Assembly (NCBI GenBank): GCA_016722705.1
Contig: JADKGN010000004.1
Coordinates: 1 to 64,000 of the forward strand
Direction: 5' to 3'
DNA: 64,000 bases
DNA from: Candidatus Dechloromonas phosphoritropha
Lineage (GTDB): Bacteria > Pseudomonadota > Gammaproteobacteria > Burkholderiales > Rhodocyclaceae
Under the pieces are notes generated by a model. The model did no database searches and had not been told where the DNA came from. It was given only the letters and a program-made list of their open reading frames with translations. Below, one piece after another: positions 9,234-17,637 of this stretch. Both the position numbers and the translations under genes were made by a program. The stretch's first letter is position 1. Every line of letters starts with the position of its first letter.

Positions 9234-11195
9234 TTAACCCTTCAACTGCTCCAAAATCGCCGGATTTTCCAGCGTGGACGTATCTTGCGCCGCAGTATCG
9301 CCCCGGGCCAGGCCACGCAGCAGACGGCGCATGATCTTGCCCGAACGGGTCTTCGGCAGGTTGTCACCGAAGCGGATGTCCTTCGGCTTGGCGATCGGAC
9401 CGATCTCCTTGCCCACCCAGTTCTGCAACTCCTTGACGATCCGCTTGGCATCGTCGCCGGTCGGGCGCTTGCCCTTCAGAACCACGAAGGCGACAATGGC
9501 TTCACCGGTCAGGTCATCCGGGCGGCCAACGACTGCTGCTTCGGCGACCATCGGGTTGGAGACCAGAGCCGACTCAATTTCCATCGTGCCCATACGGTGC
9601 CCGGAAATATTCAGCACATCGTCGATGCGGCCGGTGATGGTGAAGTAACCGGTATCTTTGTCGCGAATGGCGCCGTCGCCCGCCAGGTAGTACTTGCCCT
9701 GGAAGTCGGCCGGGTAGTAGCTCTTCTGATAGCGATCCGGGTCGCCCCAGATGGTGCGGATCATCGCCGGCCACGGCCTCTTGACGACAAGGATGCCGCC
9801 TTGACCCAGGGGCACGTCGGCGCCGGTCTCATCGACCACGGCCGCCATGATGCCCGGGAACGGCAGCGTGCAGGAGCCCGGCACCAGCGGGGTAGCGCCC
9901 GGCAGCGGCGTGATCATGTGACCGCCAGTCTCGGTCTGCCAGAAAGTATCGACGACCGGGCAGCGGCCGCCGCCGACATTGTCGTAATACCACTGCCAGG
10001 CAGCCGGGTTGATCGGCTCGCCGACGGTACCGAGAATACGCAACGAAGAGAGGTCGTAGCTCTTGGGATGCACTGCGGCATTGGCGTCGCAAGCCTTGAT
10101 CAGCGAACGGATTGCCGTCGGCGCGGTGTAGAAGACGCTGACCTTGCGGTCCTGGATGACCTTCCAGAACCGGCCGGCATCCGGGTAGGTCGGCACGCCC
10201 TCAAAGACGATTTCGGTGGCGCCACAGGCGAGCGGGCCGTAAGTGATGTAAGTATGACCCGTCACCCAGCCGATGTCGGCAGTGCACCAGAAGATATCCT
10301 GCGGCTTGATGTCGAAGGTCCACCTCATGGTCATGATGGCGAGCAGCAGGTAACCTCCGGTGGAGTGCTGGACACCCTTGGGCTTGCCGGTGGAGCCGGA
10401 CGTATAAAGCAGGAACAGCGGATGCTCGGCCTCGACCCATTCCGGCTCGCAGGTTTCCGGCTGACCAGGCAGCAGGTCGTGCAGCCATTCGTCGCGACCG
10501 GCGAGCATGTTGCACTCGCCGCCGGTGCGCTTGAAGACGATGACGTTCTTGACGCACTCGCAGCCGCCCAGAGCAAAGGCCTCATCGGCGATGGTCTTGA
10601 GCGAAATCGACTTGCCGCCACGGAACTGGCCGTCCGAGGTGATGAGCATGACGGCGCCGGCATCGCTCATGCGGTCGCGCAGCGACTGAGCCGAAAAACC
10701 GCCGAAGACGACAGAGTGGATGGCGCCAACGCGGGCACAAGCCTGCATGGCAACAACACCTTCGATAGTCATCGGCAGGTAGATGACGACGCGGTCGCCC
10801 TTCTTGACCCCCTTGGACTTCAGCAGGTTGGCCATCTTGCAGACCTTGGTCAGCAGATCCTTGTAGGTGATAGTGGTGACGTCGCCGTTGTCAGCCTCGA
10901 AAATGATGGCAACCTTGTCGCCCAGGCCACCCTCGACGTTGCGATCGAGACAGTTATAGGACACATTCAGCTTGCCGTCGGCAAACCACTTGAAGAACGG
11001 GGCGTCGGACTCGTCGAGCACCTGGGTGAACGGCTCTTTCCAACTGATCATTTCCCGTGCGCGCTTGGCCCAGAACCCTTCATAGTCGGCCTCAGCTTCG
11101 GCGCACAGTGCCTTGTAGGCGTCCATCCCGGAAATCGTCGCGTTTCTGACGGTTTCGTCAGACGGATAAATCAGTTGCACGGATTCACTAGACAT
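9234..11195 (-). CDS. acs: Acetyl-CoA synthetase (AMP-forming)
   Basis: This 653-residue enzyme has the usual full length. It activates acetate to acetyl-CoA through acetyl-AMP in the cytoplasm. The adenylate-forming motif LYTSGSTGKPKGV lies near residue 264, a substrate and hinge region at VDTFWQTETGGH, and the C-terminal catalytic lysine in PKTRSGK at K620, the residue that protein acetyltransferases block in this family. A good ribosome site (GGAGAAC) precedes the ATG at 11195. A terminator follows at 9028-9056, and an SLC5-type sensor kinase operon lies downstream on the same strand, the arrangement expected for an acetate switch. Confidence 0.98.
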   Translation of the reverse strand: MSSESVQLIYPSDETVRNATISGMDAYKALCAEAEADYEGFWAKRAREMISWKEPFTQVLDESDAPFFKWFADGKLNVSYNCLDRNVEGGLGDKVAIIFEADNGDVTTITYKDLLTKVCKMANLLKSKGVKKGDRVVIYLPMTIEGVVAMQACARVGAIHSVVFGGFSAQSLRDRMSDAGAVMLITSDGQFRGGKSISLKTIADEAFALGGCECVKNVIVFKRTGGECNMLAGRDEWLHDLLPGQPETCEPEWVEAEHPLFLLYTSGSTGKPKGVQHSTGGYLLLAIMTMRWTFDIKPQDIFWCTADIGWVTGHTYITYGPLACGATEIVFEGVPTYPDAGRFWKVIQDRKVSVFYTAPTAIRSLIKACDANAAVHPKSYDLSSLRILGTVGEPINPAAWQWYYDNVGGGRCPVVDTFWQTETGGHMITPLPGATPLVPGSCTLPFPGIMAAVVDETGADVPLGQGGILVVKRPWPAMIRTIWGDPDRYQKSYYPADFQGKYYLAGDGAIRDKDTGYFTITGRIDDVLNISGHRMGTMEIESALVSNPMVAEAAVVGRPDDLTGEAIVAFVVLKGKRPTGDDAKRIVKELQNWVGKEIGPIAKPKDIRFGDNLPKTRSGKIMRRLLRGLARGDTAAQDTSTLENPAILEQLKG

Positions 11196-11459
11196 ATTGT
11201 TCTCCTATGAGGTACTTCGCATCCATGTTGGAAAAACCAATCTGGCCTCGGGCTGTCACCCGGGACAACTAAAGCCACGCAAACTGGAGAATAACCCACT
11301 CCTCTCGTCAGCAGTGCGCAGGATTAGACGCGGATAATCTTACAAAGCCCTTACGAAATCACGCTGCGCCGCAGCAAAATACCGCCGCCCGAAGGGGACG
11401 CGGCGTCCATGCCAGTGTGCCATGATAAAATTCGCGTCTTTCAAAGTGCCGCCCAAACC

Positions 11460-11996
11460 ATGAGTTCGCTAGTCAAACCCCTCGAAACGTTGATCTTCGC
11501 CAGTCGCTGGATACAGGCGCCGCTCTATGTCGGCCTGATCGTCGCCCAGGCCATCTATTGTTGGCTGTTCATGGTCGAACTGAGCCATCTCGTCCATGGC
11601 GCATTCACCGGCAGCAACTTCAGCGAAACCGAAGTCATGTTGGTCGTCCTCGGCCTGATTGACGTCGTCATGATCGCCAACCTGCTGATCATGGTCATCG
11701 TCGGCGGCTACGAAACCTTCGTCTCGCGCCTCGATCTCGACGGTCACCCCGACCAGCCTGAATGGCTGTCGCATGTCAATGCCGGCGTACTCAAGATCAA
11801 GCTATCGACGGCGATCATCGGCATCTCGTCGATCCACCTGCTGAAAAGCTTCATCAATGCCGCCAATCTGACCGGGCACACGCTGCAGTGGCAGGTGATC
11901 ATTCACGTCGTCTTCCTTCTCTCCGCCCTGGCCATGGCCATTGTCGACAGGACCATGACCCAGACCCTCGCCCTGCAACATCAAAAACATCATTAA
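11460..11996 (+). CDS. YqhA/UPF0114 family inner membrane protein
   Basis: It is a 178-residue protein with four membrane helices (about 14-38, 55-78, 100-125 and 138-160) and the family segment RWIQAPLYVGLI near the N-terminus, followed by the VGGYETFVSRLD stretch. The ATG at 11460 (MSSLVKPLE) is preferred over the upstream ATG at 11409 because family members start there. Its role is unknown. It is divergent from acs and lies 13 nt before the fumarase gene. Confidence 0.88.
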   Translation: MSSLVKPLETLIFASRWIQAPLYVGLIVAQAIYCWLFMVELSHLVHGAFTGSNFSETEVMLVVLGLIDVVMIANLLIMVIVGGYETFVSRLDLDGHPDQPEWLSHVNAGVLKIKLSTAIIGISSIHLLKSFINAANLTGHTLQWQVIIHVVFLLSALAMAIVDRTMTQTLALQHQKHH

Positions 11997-12009
11997 TCCG
12001 GAGTTGCGC

Positions 12010-13542
12010 ATGACCGCCATCAAACAGGAAGACCTGATCCAGTCCGTTGCCGATGCCTTCCAGTACATCAGCTACTACCACCCGCTGGATTACATCAAGG
12101 CGCTCGGCGAAGCCTACGACCGCGAGGAAAGCCCCGCCGCCAAGGATGCCATTGCCCAGATTCTGACCAACTCGCGGATGTCCGCCGAGGGCCATCGCCC
12201 GATCTGCCAGGACACCGGCATCGGCATGGTCTTCATCAAGGTCGGCATGAACGTCACCTGGCCGGATGCGACGATGAGCATCCAGCAGATGATCGACGAG
12301 GGTGTCCGTCGCGCCTACGGCAACCCGGACAATCCGCTGCGCGCCTCGGTGCTCGCCGACCCGGCCGGCGCCCGCAAGAACACCAAGGACAACACCCCGG
12401 CCGTCGTTCATTTCGAGATCGTTCCCGGCCATCATGTCGAAGTGATCTGCGCCGCCAAGGGCGGTGGTTCGGAAGCCAAAGCCAAGTTCGCCATGCTCAA
12501 CCCATCCGACGACCTGGTCGACTGGGTACTGAAGAAGATTCCGGAAATGGGCGCCGGCTGGTGTCCGCCCGGCATCATCGGCATCGGCATCGGCGGCACA
12601 CCGGAAAAAGCGATGCTGCTGGCCAAGGAATCGATCATGGCGCCGGTCGACATTCACGAATTGAAAGCCAAGGCGGCCACGGGCGCAAAACTCACCCGCC
12701 CGGAAGAACTGCGCCTCGAACTGATGGAAAAGATCAACGCGCTCGGCGTTGGCGCCCAGGGCCTCGGCGGCCTGACCACCGTGCTCGACGTCAAGGTGCT
12801 GGATTACCCGTGCCACGCTGCCAACCTGCCGGTCGCGCTGGTTCCCAACTGCGCGGCGACTCGTCACTGCCATTTCCACCTCGATGGCTCCGGCCCGGCC
12901 AGGCTGGAGGTGCCGAAGCTGGAAGACTGGCCGGCGGTCACCTGGACGCCAGATTTCAAGGCAGCGACCCGCGTCGACCTCAACACCCTGACCAAGGAAG
13001 AAGTCGCCGCCTGGAAGCCGGGCCAGAAACTGCTCCTTAACGGCAAGATGCTGACTGGCCGCGATGCCGCGCACAAGCGCATCGCCGACATGCTGGCGAA
13101 GGGCGAGAAGCTGCCGGTCGACTTCACCAATCGCGTTATTTATTACGTCGGCCCGGTCGACCCGGTGCGCGACGAAGTCGTCGGGCCGGCCGGCCCGACG
13201 ACCGGCACCCGCATGGACAAGTTCACCCGCATGATGCTCGAACAGACCGGCCTGATCTCGATGATCGGCAAATCCGAACGCGGCCCGGTCGCCATCGAGG
13301 CGATCAAGGACAACAAGTCAGCCTACCTGATGGCCGTCGGCGGTGCCGCCTACCTGGTGGCCAAGGCGATCAAGTCGGCCAAGGTCGTCGGCTTCGCCGA
13401 TCTTGGCATGGAAGCCATCTACGAGTTCGACGTCGAGAACATGCCGGTGACCGTGGCGGTCGACTCATCAGGCATCAGCGTGCACAACACCGGTCCGAAG
13501 GAATGGCAGATCAAGATCGGCAAGATTCCGGTCACGGCCTGA
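12010..13542 (+). CDS. fumA: Class I (iron-sulfur) fumarate hydratase
   Basis: This 510-residue protein interconverts fumarate and malate in the TCA cycle using an oxygen-sensitive [4Fe-4S] cluster. Family signatures are PICQDTGIGM (cysteine C66), the central GIGIGGTPEKA, and NCAATRHCHF with further candidate cluster cysteines; the C-terminal beta part contains GPTTGTRMDKF and a late GVEAIYEFD-like stretch. The ATG at 12010 is chosen over the in-frame TTG at 12004 because CCGGAG sits 6-7 nt upstream. A terminator follows directly. Confidence 0.96.
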   Translation: MTAIKQEDLIQSVADAFQYISYYHPLDYIKALGEAYDREESPAAKDAIAQILTNSRMSAEGHRPICQDTGIGMVFIKVGMNVTWPDATMSIQQMIDEGVRRAYGNPDNPLRASVLADPAGARKNTKDNTPAVVHFEIVPGHHVEVICAAKGGGSEAKAKFAMLNPSDDLVDWVLKKIPEMGAGWCPPGIIGIGIGGTPEKAMLLAKESIMAPVDIHELKAKAATGAKLTRPEELRLELMEKINALGVGAQGLGGLTTVLDVKVLDYPCHAANLPVALVPNCAATRHCHFHLDGSGPARLEVPKLEDWPAVTWTPDFKAATRVDLNTLTKEEVAAWKPGQKLLLNGKMLTGRDAAHKRIADMLAKGEKLPVDFTNRVIYYVGPVDPVRDEVVGPAGPTTGTRMDKFTRMMLEQTGLISMIGKSERGPVAIEAIKDNKSAYLMAVGGAAYLVAKAIKSAKVVGFADLGMEAIYEFDVENMPVTVAVDSSGISVHNTGPKEWQIKIGKIPVTA

Positions 13543-13568
13543 ACTCCAGCCTGCATTTAGAATCGCCA

Positions 13569-13593
13569 AGCCCCCGCCAGTCGGGGGCTTTTT
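13569..13593 (+). terminator. Rho-independent terminator of the fumarase gene
   Basis: An 8-bp stem, AGCCCCCG paired with CGGGGGCT, with a 5-base loop is followed by a T run. It lies 26 nt after the fumarase stop codon. Confidence 0.85.
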
Positions 13594-13659
13594 AATGGCG
13601 AAAAATTGCCGTCTGTTGCGGTCGACCCGCAAAAAACGGCAAAAATCACCATTGGAAAA

Positions 13660-14094
13660 TCAACGAAGACGTTCCAGCCCGCCATTCGTGACACGAACGC
13701 GATCACCGGCCCGCACCGGCGGCTGGGAAGCCTGCTCGATATTGGCGTTCGCACCGTCATCGAATTGCACATTGACGACCCACACCGTCGAGGTGCCGCT
13801 GGTCATACGGTTACCCACCATGCCCCCGGCTGCAGCGCCGCCCACCGTGGCGACGGTCCGCCCCCTTCCCTGGCCGATCTGATTGCCGAGTACGCCGCCG
13901 ACAACAGCGCCACCGACAGTACCGAGGGTGGAACCGGAATTCGGCACAGCCTGCGTACGAACGGATTCAACGGTGCCAACCCGGCCTTCGAATTGGGCTG
14001 CGGGGCTGCCGGTTTGCGCCTGCACCGTTTCTACCATTGGCCCGACAAGGCTCAAGCCGAGAACAAGCGCGCCGATCAGGGTATTAGATTTCAT
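13660..14094 (-). CDS. Glycine-zipper (17 kDa surface antigen-like) envelope protein
   Basis: It is a 144-residue exported protein. Residues 1-26 form a signal peptide ending VQAQ. A glycine zipper spans about 58-98 (TVGGAVVGGVLGNQIG, then TVGGAAAGGMVGNRM), the pattern of Rickettsia 17-kDa antigen and SlyB/PcP proteins. A C-terminal beta-rich domain follows (WVVNVQFDDG). No lipobox cysteine is seen, so it is periplasmic or outer-membrane associated rather than a lipoprotein. The exact role is unknown. Confidence 0.85.
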   Translation of the reverse strand: MKSNTLIGALVLGLSLVGPMVETVQAQTGSPAAQFEGRVGTVESVRTQAVPNSGSTLGTVGGAVVGGVLGNQIGQGRGRTVATVGGAAAGGMVGNRMTSGTSTVWVVNVQFDDGANANIEQASQPPVRAGDRVRVTNGGLERLR

Positions 14095-14423
14095 AGGGTA
14101 TTCCTTTCAACAAGTGAGAATTTTTCAATCGTACAACCGAAGCCGAGAGGAAGCGGGCGATCCTTCTCAGATTCACGATGCTAGCATGCCTTTCCGCAAG
14201 TCATGTCCCTGGCCAAGCGCCACATAAACGATAATTGGCCTCCCGAAGCGGTGAACAACGCCGCTTCCCGAAGTAGATTCGTAGCCTGAGAATAAAGCGC
14301 GGAATGCCGGAAACTCCCCGCTGATCCTGTTCACCCACGGCGAAGACGTGGCGCGGGCGCCAGGAAAGGCGCATGATCGGCCAAAGTCCGTGCGTGGGCG
14401 GCGGGCGCTTCAGGAGGGCGGGT
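14095..14423. other. Intergenic region without a supported gene
   Basis: About 330 bases between the divergently placed glycine-zipper gene and a small plus-strand gene. I see no conserved coding frame, RNA gene or strong hairpin terminator. It must hold the promoter of the glycine-zipper gene and that of the gene at 14424. Confidence 0.6.
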
Positions 14424-14702
14424 ATGACAACCAGAATCAAGATTGCCGCGGGCGAAGTCCAGTTCGGTGATTTAATCTACAACGGTCTCGGCACCAGCAA
14501 ACACCCAACCGATACTTGGGAAACGATCACCCAGATCAATGTGGTGGATGGTCTGATCCTGCTGATTACCGGCCGTCTCAGTGGCCCCCATGGCGAGTTC
14601 TGGTACGAGCCTGACGAACTCATGGCCGTGATTCGCCACCCGCCCGAGGTGCCCGAGCCGGTGGTCGCCAAGCCTCACAACAAGCGCTCGCACGGACACT
14701 AA
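14424..14702 (+). CDS. Small conserved protein of unknown function
   Basis: It encodes 92 residues. AGGAGG lies about 7 nt before the ATG at 14424, which selects this start over the in-frame ATG at 14373. The protein is soluble, starts MTTRIKIAAGEVQFGDLI, and contains tryptophans in a beta-rich pattern (TWETITQINVVDGLILL) before a proline-rich, histidine-ended tail. I do not recognise a family. Confidence 0.65.
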   Translation: MTTRIKIAAGEVQFGDLIYNGLGTSKHPTDTWETITQINVVDGLILLITGRLSGPHGEFWYEPDELMAVIRHPPEVPEPVVAKPHNKRSHGH

Positions 14703-14775
14703 ACCAGGGGCGCGTTCGGACGCGTTTTCAGCTATCGATCACTACCGCCCGGTTGTCCGTCCGGGCAATTGCCGA

Positions 14776-15069
14776 TCAGGCGGAAGTCACAACTTCAGGT
14801 TTGGGCGTCGCAGCAACATGTGCGCTGCCCTCGGTCAGCAGAGCCAACGCGGCATGCGCATGGTCCACGGCGTTGCGCCCCAGACTGGTCAGATAGCCGC
14901 CATCTTGCTGCGTAACCAGCCCTTTGTCGTACAGACGCCGGGTAGCGGAAATCACCTTGGCATCGGCCGTGCGGGTGTGAACCTTGAGGCCTTGTTGATT
15001 GGTCGCCAAGTCGAAGCGAATCAGCATATTCAGTTCATCGATCAGTTCAGGCGTATAGGGCATGGTCAA
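14776..15069 (-). CDS. TIGR02647-type small DNA-binding-like protein
   Basis: It encodes 97 residues. The segment PYTPELIDELNMLIRFDL, then ATRRLYDKGLVTQQDGGYLT and LGRNAVDHAH, matches a family of short winged-helix-like proteins (TIGR02647) in beta- and gammaproteobacteria. The start at MTMPYTPE or MPYTPE cannot be decided from the sequence. The function is not established; the pattern suggests nucleic-acid binding. Confidence 0.75.
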   Translation of the reverse strand: MTMPYTPELIDELNMLIRFDLATNQQGLKVHTRTADAKVISATRRLYDKGLVTQQDGGYLTSLGRNAVDHAHAALALLTEGSAHVAATPKPEVVTSA

Positions 15070-15409
15070 ACCTTTCAGTGGTTGGCGCGCCGTTGATTCT
15101 ACAGTGGCTTTCGGTTGACGATCCGGATGTCAGCGTGTCTCGGGCCGCCCTGGAAATCGGTGCGTTTTGCCGAGTCATCAATTTGAACCGAGACTGCCGA
15201 AAAAGAGGGGGCCCTGATTTTGTGTTTGCCGCATGTTCGGGTTCACTCGGAAACAGCCTGAGTCGACAGCGAACTCCACTGTCGGCTAAGGCCGATGATC
15301 GGAAGCCGGCCTGAACGGACAGTTGCGGCTCAACACATGAATGTCCCGTCCAGACCCAAGAGTGGTCTGTCATACCCTGAGCATTCGAATCTCTCCATGC
15401 GTTCACCCC
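15070..15409. other. Intergenic region up to the element A insertion site
   Basis: About 340 bases with no convincing gene. Open frames here have no ribosome site and unusual composition. Read on the minus strand, the last 80 bases continue in frame with the gene remnant at 17026-17589 if the element between them is removed, so part of this stretch may be the lost 3' end of that gene. Confidence 0.5.
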
Positions 15410-17036
15410 CTAAGCCGGACGATCCGGAACCAAACAGGTATTACGATAGAAGCCTGACGAATGACCGAGGAGGCGATCATGTTGGCGATGGCTCTGGCGG
15501 AACGATACGTGACGAACATGCATGGCGTGCTTTCGTGCTTTGACCGGATCATTATCACCGGCACGCTGCCTGGTGCGTGCTACGCGGCAGGAATGACGAG
15601 TTATTTGTACACGCACGGAATTCGGGTATTCGACTACCCGCGATTTGCCGAGCCGCTGCGAGATCGCATTCGTGAGCGTGCGCAGGAGGTGTGTCTGGCG
15701 GCGGGTATTGAAATCGAGCACGTCAGCAAAAGCCATATTCGCAAGGAAGAGTTGGTCGCGCGAGTGCTCGCCGGTCGCGGCGACGCACCGGGTTTGGTGC
15801 ATGTGCTCTCGGCCATGGAAGCCTGTCCGAGCTACAAACCGTGGCATGACAAAGGCAGTGGCAAGACTTACCTGCGCCCCGATCAAGGCAAGTGCCTGCA
15901 CTACTACTTCTATTTCATCGACGAGGAACTGGGGTTGTGCTACCTGCGTGTGCCGACGTGGGCACCGTTCGGGTTGCAGTTCTACTGTAATGGTCACAGC
16001 GCTCTGGCAAGAACTCTGACGCGAGAAAGGATCGACTTCCTCCAGCAGGACAACGCCTTCCTGCGTGTCGCCGACATCGCGCAGGCGCAGGCGCTGGCGG
16101 ATGCGTTCAGTCCCGACGTACTTCACCCGCGACTGGATCGCTATGCGCAGTGGTTGTGCCCAGTGCTTGACGTCTTTGGATCCTCGTATCACTGGAGCTT
16201 GCGCCAAGTCGAATACTCCACCGACCTGATGTTTCGCAGTGAGCAGATATTGGTTCCACTGTATGACGCCATTTCGCGCCAAGCGGTCTTGGCCGCCAAC
16301 GCAGAACGCGTCTCCAGCTTTCTGGGCAAGAAGGTCACGCCACAACTGGCCCAGGAGATCGGTTCCCGGTTGTCCACCCGTATCGAGGGGCGCTGCATCA
16401 AGCACACCATGGGCGCCGCTGGCGTCAAGGTGTATGACAAATTCTCCCGCGTACTGCGGGTCGAAACGACCGTCAATGACGTGAGTTTCTTCAAACACCA
16501 CCGCAAGGTGGAACACAAGGACAGGCACGCCACCCGAGAATTGGCGCCCCTGAAGAAGACAATCTATAGCCTGATCGACCTGCGCGACATCCTGCTCGGC
16601 TGCAACCAACGTTACCTGGCGTTCCTCTCCAGCCTCGATGACCCCAGTGCCGGCGAGCGTGACTTGGAGCGATTGAGCATGCCACGGTTGGGGGCGGCTC
16701 CCGGTGTCAAAGGGGTGAACTTCTTTGATCCTGCCGAGAAAGCCTTGCTGCAAACCATGCAACGCGGCGAGTTCAACATTCACGGTTGGCGTCGTGCCGA
16801 TCTTCTCAGCTATCTGAAGCTCACTCCGTCCGCCATGTCGCGCCAACTTGCCCGACTGCGTACGCTCGGCTTGATCAAGAAAGTCACTCATACCTATCGC
16901 TACTACCTCACTCGATTGGGACGTTCAGTCGTCGCTGCGGCCTGCTCATTGACCCGCTTCAACATAGTGCCAACCATGGCTTGCGCATCCTGAATTCTTC
17001 TCATGATTTGTGATGATTGAACTGGTTAGTGACTAA
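15410..17036 (+). mobile_element. Unclassified repeated mobile element, copy A
   Basis: This is a 1.62-kb unit also present at 40959-42586 and 52543-54169. All three copies begin CTAAGCCGGACGA and end GGTTAGTGACTAA, after which the flanks diverge. A CTAA tetranucleotide lies at each end (15410-15413 and 17033-17036). The ends are not clear inverted repeats; the left end has a short CCGG hairpin. It carries one gene. It matches no IS family I can name. Copy C shows insertion into a gene, so mobility is supported. Confidence 0.82.
15461..16993 (+). CDS. Uncharacterised protein of the repeated element, with C-terminal winged helix
   Basis: It encodes 510 residues and is intact. Notable segments are SCFDRIIITGTL (25-36), KCLHYYFYFID (144-154), CNGHSALAR (176-184), and GVKVYDKFSRVLRVETT (321-337). 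Residues about 425-490 form a winged helix (RRADLLSYLKLTPSAMSRQLARLRTLGLIKK) like MarR proteins, and relatives may be annotated as MarR regulators for this reason. No DDE, HUH or recombinase signature is evident. The YDK...LRVE pattern loosely recalls phage and plasmid replication proteins, but this is weak. As the only gene of a unit that inserts, it is the candidate transposition protein. GGAGG near the start overlaps the first codons; the ATG at 15461 is common to all copies. Confidence 0.78.
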   Translation: MTEEAIMLAMALAERYVTNMHGVLSCFDRIIITGTLPGACYAAGMTSYLYTHGIRVFDYPRFAEPLRDRIRERAQEVCLAAGIEIEHVSKSHIRKEELVARVLAGRGDAPGLVHVLSAMEACPSYKPWHDKGSGKTYLRPDQGKCLHYYFYFIDEELGLCYLRVPTWAPFGLQFYCNGHSALARTLTRERIDFLQQDNAFLRVADIAQAQALADAFSPDVLHPRLDRYAQWLCPVLDVFGSSYHWSLRQVEYSTDLMFRSEQILVPLYDAISRQAVLAANAERVSSFLGKKVTPQLAQEIGSRLSTRIEGRCIKHTMGAAGVKVYDKFSRVLRVETTVNDVSFFKHHRKVEHKDRHATRELAPLKKTIYSLIDLRDILLGCNQRYLAFLSSLDDPSAGERDLERLSMPRLGAAPGVKGVNFFDPAEKALLQTMQRGEFNIHGWRRADLLSYLKLTPSAMSRQLARLRTLGLIKKVTHTYRYYLTRLGRSVVAAACSLTRFNIVPTMACAS

Positions 17037-17589
17037 GGGTCTTAAACATCTCGCGAACATCATCCTCCGTGACGATATCCGCTGGCGATGGGTCGGATCC
17101 GCGTGAGAATCCACCTCCTTCGACATCATCGTCGCGAGCGCTCTCTTCGCGCTCAGCTATGTCGGATTCAATCGACGCTATGGTTTGTCCGAAGTCGACC
17201 CCGAAGCGCTCATGGAGCTCGTTAAGTGACCCGCGCAACTCTTCTAGGTCGCTGACGTCAGAGCAACCGTCGCGGTCATAGTCCACTCCGTGGCGGCGAT
17301 AGTACTCAAGACCCGCGCTTCGCTGTTTTTCGTTAGCTTCAGTCCATTCCGGCGCGTTGTCTGAAAACTCAAGCAGCGCTATCCAGTCCTGTGCCCCTGC
17401 CGAGTTTATGTGATCAAGCAGTCTATCGATGACCTCTCTATAGATCGACCGTCCGCCTTGGATCCAGACCCAAGCTTTCTCCTTCATTACGAGAAGAGTC
17501 CGGGCCGTGGCGCCGATGTCGATACTGTGTTTCTCCCAGTGCGAGACCAAGAATGCGGTGTATGTGCGTGCTACGTCCACAAAGGTCAA
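17026..17589 (-). pseudogene. Remnant of a hypothetical gene cut at both ends by mobile elements
   Basis: An open frame of 187 residues with no recognised family; it is acidic, with EVIDRLLDHINSAG and a tail rich in D and E. Its last codons and stop (S-H-stop) come from the right end of element A. Removing the element, the frame would run on for 26 more codons into 15408-15330. Upstream the frame continues without a stop into the IS3 end near 17598, so the true start may be lost; a TTG at 17589 is the only local start. Composition is less GC-rich than the neighbours. Confidence 0.55.
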
Positions 17590-17637
17590 ATCGTGAAGTG
17601 AGCTTCCCTCTGTATTTCGTCTGCCAAAGGGTGGATT

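Noticed and set aside
15047..15406. A 119-codon minus-strand frame in the 15.1-15.4 kb gap
   Set aside because: No ribosome site, no recognisable domain and odd composition; it also overlaps the start of the TIGR02647 gene.
15461..16993. The element protein as an ordinary MarR-type regulator
   Set aside because: MarR proteins are about 150 residues; here the winged helix is a small part of a 510-residue protein that forms the whole of a repeated inserted unit.
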